Made by a program: the position numbers and the translations under genes. A stretch of 64,000 nucleotides of DNA, taken from contig NZ_KZ478002.1 of the NCBI RefSeq assembly GCF_002837185.1, positions 41,351 to 105,350 on the forward strand, read 5' to 3'. Source of the DNA: Pseudomonas fluorescens (GTDB taxonomy: Bacteria > Pseudomonadota > Gammaproteobacteria > Pseudomonadales > Pseudomonadaceae). The notes under the pieces were generated by a model that was given only the letters and a program-made list of their open reading frames with translations, did no database searches and was not told the DNA's origin. This document shows positions 60,971-64,000 of this stretch, piece by piece (position 1 is the first letter of the stretch; each line of letters begins with the position of its first letter).

Positions 60971-62263
60971 TTACGGCTGAGACTGAGCGGGCTCTCCGCT
61001 CAACGCATCGACCATGGGTGGGTGCTCCTGCACCGCCTGGCGCAAGTCCTCGGTGACTCGCAGCTCGGCGCCCGTCGGCGAGAACGTCGCCGCTGCCGCA
61101 AACGGCGCGGGATTGGCCGGCACGGGGCGTTTGCCGCGTCGCCACAGGAAGAAGGTGACCATGCACAGGTTCACCAGCGCAAATACCCAGAACAGGCCGT
61201 TGGCGCCGAACGAATTCATCACCGGCGAAATCATCATCGGGCTGATGGCCGAGCCCAGCGAGTTGATCAGCAACAGCCCCTGGATCATCGGCACCAACGC
61301 GTCGGCGGGGGCGCGGTCGGCGGCATGGCTGACGGCGACCGGGTACAGCGCGAACACCGCGCCGCCGAGCAGGAACAGCAGCACCGCCAGCAGCATCGAC
61401 GACAAGGGCAGCAGTACGATCAGCAGTGACAATACGCTGCATGCCACCGCCAGAATGGTCAGCACCTGCAAGCGATCCTTGTGATCGGACCAGCGTCCGA
61501 CCGGGTATTGCAGGAGCATGGCGCCGAGGATCGTCCAGGCCATCATGCTGCCGACTTCGCCCACGTTCAGGCCGGCGCGTTGCAGGTACAGCGGCAGCAA
61601 GGTGTAAACCGCCGCGATGCTGACCCCCGAGCCGAAACACCCGACCAGCCCGGTCGGCGTCACGCCCAGCAGTTGCCGTGGTTTGAGCGGCTCAACCTGA
61701 TCCAGCAGGGGCGAGACCCGTGGCAGGATCACAATTGGCAATACCGACAACGAAGCGAGCATGCCGGCCACCATGAACGGCGCGCTGTCGCTCAGGCCGG
61801 CGATTCTGCCCAGCGCCGCCTGGCCCAGCACGCCGGCGCCATACAGCACAATCATGTACAGCGCGAGCAAGCGCCCGCGAATCTTGGCATCGCCGGCCAG
61901 CAGCAGCCAGCTTTCGATCACCAGAAAGACCCCGACCGTGGCCCAGCCGTTGACCAGGCGCAGCGCGAACCAGCCCCAGCTGTCGTAGAACAAGCCCTGC
62001 AGCAGGATGGTCACCGCGATCAACGAGGCAAAGCTGCCGTAGGCGCGGATATGGCCGATGCGCAGAATCAGCCGGTCATTGAAGACGGCGCCGAGCGTCA
62101 GGCCGATGAAGTAGGCCGATGACACGATCCCGATCATCGTGGCCGATGCGCCGGCCGCGTCGAGTCGAAGGGTGGTCAGGGAGGAAAGAAAGCCGTTGCC
62201 CAGCGCAACAATGAACAGCCCCAGCAAGGGCGCCAGCGCCATGGCCAGCAAACGCGCAGACAT
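60971..62263 (-). CDS. MFS transporter (CynX/NimT-like length, 12 spans)
   Basis: The 430-residue protein has twelve predicted spans. The MFS motif between spans 2 and 3 reads GAVFNDRLILRIGH, and the equivalent in the second half is VGRWSDHKDRLQ. The last 45 residues are a soluble, acidic, Pro-rich tail. Substrate unknown. It is on the same strand as and 243 bp upstream of mexE, with a hairpin between, so probably independent. The start is ATG 62263. Confidence 0.88.
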   Translation of the reverse strand: MSARLLAMALAPLLGLFIVALGNGFLSSLTTLRLDAAGASATMIGIVSSAYFIGLTLGAVFNDRLILRIGHIRAYGSFASLIAVTILLQGLFYDSWGWFALRLVNGWATVGVFLVIESWLLLAGDAKIRGRLLALYMIVLYGAGVLGQAALGRIAGLSDSAPFMVAGMLASLSVLPIVILPRVSPLLDQVEPLKPRQLLGVTPTGLVGCFGSGVSIAAVYTLLPLYLQRAGLNVGEVGSMMAWTILGAMLLQYPVGRWSDHKDRLQVLTILAVACSVLSLLIVLLPLSSMLLAVLLFLLGGAVFALYPVAVSHAADRAPADALVPMIQGLLLINSLGSAISPMMISPVMNSFGANGLFWVFALVNLCMVTFFLWRRGKRPVPANPAPFAAAATFSPTGAELRVTEDLRQAVQEHPPMVDALSGEPAQSQP

Positions 62264-62532
62264 AAAGACCTCTGGAAAATCGAACGGCGAAACAGGCGGT
62301 CGCCTGCAAACGAGCGCGGGATTCTACGGCTTGCGCGTGATTTTCCAAGCGCTGTCTGCTGCGACGTTAGGTCGCAGGTGTAATAGGGTCGACCACATAA
62401 AGCGCAAGAAAATTTTTTCCATCCATCCTCTCCCGCAAAGCTCCCGTCCGGTCGAGCAAAGACCCTGGCGGGCCTGCGCCTTGATAATCGCTGCACTCAA
62501 CTCCACCGCAGCAACGAGCACCGCGTCCCGCC

Positions 62533-63615
62533 ATGAACCTGCGCACCTTCATCCGTAGCCACTGCCTTAACTGCGCGCTCGCTACGAAGGCACTGACCCG
62601 ACTGCATAAGTCGCTCTCTGTGCTTGTCACTCACCTGGCCATGCGAGGCTTCGACTCCACAGCCTGTCCGGCCACCCGTGACGAGGCCGCACTCGACCGT
62701 CGCCTCAGTACCCTGTGCCCGGAGCTGGCCGCCACCGTGTTCAGCCATGCCCGCGACGGGATCATCCTGGTCGACCCGTTCGGCCGCGTCATCGCCGTGA
62801 ACGAGGCCTTCAGCCGGCTCACCGGCTACGGGCGGGACGAGGTGCTGGGGCGAGCGTTGAATTCACATCGCATGGTGCGTCGGCTGGCGACGTTTTATGC
62901 GCCGATGAAGAACGCACTGGATTTCCACGGGCACTGGTCCGGTGAGATCCAGAGCAGCCACAGGGATGGACGGCAGATGACTTCGCGAATCAGCGTCAGC
63001 GCGGTGCATGACCGTCACGGGAATGTTCAGCACTACGTGGCGCTGTTCAGCGACATGACGCAGATGAAGCAGCGCCTGCAGTTGCTGGAACGTGATGCCC
63101 GGTATGACGCGCTCACCCAGTTGCCCAATCGGTTGCTGTTGGCCGAGCGGATGCGCCAGGCACTGGGCAAGGCGCGCATTGAGCAGCAGAAAGTGGCGAT
63201 CGCGTTTATTGACCTTGATGGGTTCAAGGCGCTTAACGACAGTTACGGCCATGATTGGGGCGATCGGGTGTTGCAGATTGTCGCGGCGCGGATCAACGCG
63301 ACGTTGCGCGAAGGCGACACATTGGCGCGGCTCGGTGGCGATGAGTTTGTGGCGGGACTGGTGGGTTTGCAGGCAGCGGAAGACAGCGAGCCTTTGCTCC
63401 AGCGAATGTTGCAGGCCGCCAACGCGCCGATTCTGATTGGCACGCAGACGGTGGAGATTGCCGCGAGTATCGGCGTGGCGTTTTACCCGGAGCATGGGGC
63501 GCAGGTCGATGGGCTGATCAGCAAGGCGGATCAGGCGATGTACCTGTCGAAAAAGGCCGGCGGTAACCGTTTGGCGTTTTGTCCGATGCGGTGTGTTTCG
63601 GCTATCGGGGCATAG
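62533..63615 (+). CDS. PAS-GGDEF diguanylate cyclase
   Basis: The 360-residue protein has a PAS domain (about 65-185; DGIILVDPFGRVIAVNEAFSRLTGY) and a GGDEF domain (about 190-350). The GGDEF domain carries the catalytic RLGGDEFV motif near residue 265 and the GDRVLQIVAARINATLREGD segment. It would make cyclic di-GMP. There is no EAL domain before the stop, so it is not a dual enzyme. An in-frame ATG at residue 37 is a possible alternative start. No membrane span, so cytosolic. Confidence 0.92.
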   Translation: MNLRTFIRSHCLNCALATKALTRLHKSLSVLVTHLAMRGFDSTACPATRDEAALDRRLSTLCPELAATVFSHARDGIILVDPFGRVIAVNEAFSRLTGYGRDEVLGRALNSHRMVRRLATFYAPMKNALDFHGHWSGEIQSSHRDGRQMTSRISVSAVHDRHGNVQHYVALFSDMTQMKQRLQLLERDARYDALTQLPNRLLLAERMRQALGKARIEQQKVAIAFIDLDGFKALNDSYGHDWGDRVLQIVAARINATLREGDTLARLGGDEFVAGLVGLQAAEDSEPLLQRMLQAANAPILIGTQTVEIAASIGVAFYPEHGAQVDGLISKADQAMYLSKKAGGNRLAFCPMRCVSAIGA

Positions 63616-63704
63616 GTATCTACACAACGTTGGCGTGACGCCGAGCTTGCTCCCCCGTTGGGCCCGTCCGCCTATGACTATCTTACTGATACCCCACAAC
63701 TCCA
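63616..63704. other. Spacer after the GGDEF gene
   Basis: Short stretch with no gene or terminator that I can identify, leading into the REP array. Confidence 0.4.
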
Positions 63705-63880
63705 AATGTGGGAGGGGGCTTGCCCCCGATGGCGGCCTGCCAGTCGACAGCTATCCAACTGACACGCCTCGGCTCAATGTGGGAGGGGGCTTGCCCCCGA
63801 TGGCGGCCTCTCAGTCGACAGCTACCCAACTGACACGCCTCGGCCCAATGTGGGAGGGGGCTTGCCCCCGATGGCGGCTT
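63705..63880. repeat. Tandem 71-bp REP-containing repeat, about 2.5 copies
   Basis: Copies begin at 63705, 63776 and 63847, an exact period of 71 bp; the last is truncated. Each contains the REP core GGAGGGGGCTTGCCCCCGAT (GGGGGC/GCCCCC hairpin) followed by GGCGGCC and a spacer containing CAGTCGACAGCTA. The copies are head-to-tail and nearly identical, differing at a few spacer positions. The same REP core occurs at 45271 as an inverted pair. Confidence 0.92.
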
Positions 63881-64000
63881 CCGGGCCGACCAGGATGCTG
63901 GATCAGATTGAGTACATATCCGTTTCTGCGGTCACGGCCACTATGGGTTCCGCTTTTACAGCGGGTCACTTTTGGAAAAGAGCCCCAAAAGTAACCAAAA
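63881..64000. other. Terminal stretch, common Pseudomonas repeat-like sequence
   Basis: The last 120 bases read through a short open frame (ending YPFLRSRPLWVPLLQRV-type text) that resembles a sequence found repeatedly downstream of genes in many Pseudomonas genomes. It is probably not a gene. The window edge prevents further reading. Confidence 0.4.

Noticed and set aside
63593..63994. 133-residue frame running through the REP array
   Set aside because: It owes its length to the repeats; the encoded text repeats with them and is not a gene.
1..64000. CRISPR arrays, tRNA and rRNA genes
   Set aside because: Looked for on both strands; no regular spaced repeats of CRISPR size and no tRNA or rRNA pattern recognised by eye. 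The only regular array is the 71-bp REP repeat.

Overview
The window is high-GC DNA from a fluorescent Pseudomonas, most likely the P. fluorescens group. The evidence is a near-complete MexEF-OprN pump closely resembling the Pseudomonas version, Pseudomonas-type LpxO, Ku/LigD, EfeUOB plus EfeM, and fluorescens-type REP palindromes. Species assignment is inference.

Bases 1 to about 35,050 are the late half of a lambdoid, siphovirus-type prophage. The integration and repressor end lies outside the window to the left, and no integrase or att site is visible. The order is: NinG and a putative late regulator; a LOV blue-light histidine kinase between two terminators; two holin-type membrane proteins; terminase, portal, minor head, scaffold and capsid genes; connector and neck proteins; tail tube; two tail chaperone frames joined by a GGGAAAC slippery site; tape measure; lambda-type M, L, K, I and J tail-tip genes; tail fibre and fibre assembly; GH19 endolysin; nested Rz/Rz1 spanins. 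The right end carries a divergent DNA-damage module (SRAP protein versus UmuDC) around a LexA box. Several cargo (moron) genes that differ in strand or base composition interrupt the conserved order: 1342-2937, 4059-4979, 10788-11558 and 21915-23993.

From about 35,450 the window is host chromosome. It holds an MFS transporter, a TIGR03067-type protein, a Wzz-type chain-length regulator, lipid A hydroxylase LpxO, the NHEJ pair LigD and Ku, a small exported protein with a PQQ-type sugar dehydrogenase, a DUF1348/NTF2-like protein, a TetR regulator with its palindromic operator, and PssA. These are followed by the Fur-boxed ferrous iron operon efeU-efeO-efeB-efeM, an AraC regulator, an orphan PD-(D/E)XK-like protein, mexE-mexF-oprN, a second MFS transporter and a PAS-GGDEF protein. 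The window ends in a tandem 71-bp REP array.

The best candidates for undescribed biology are the prophage-borne LOV kinase, the minus-strand DUF6338-like membrane gene with two small partners inside the tail module, the two-TM cargo gene inside the head module, and the orphan nuclease-like gene at 53455-54684. All functions are read from sequence by eye; no database search was run.
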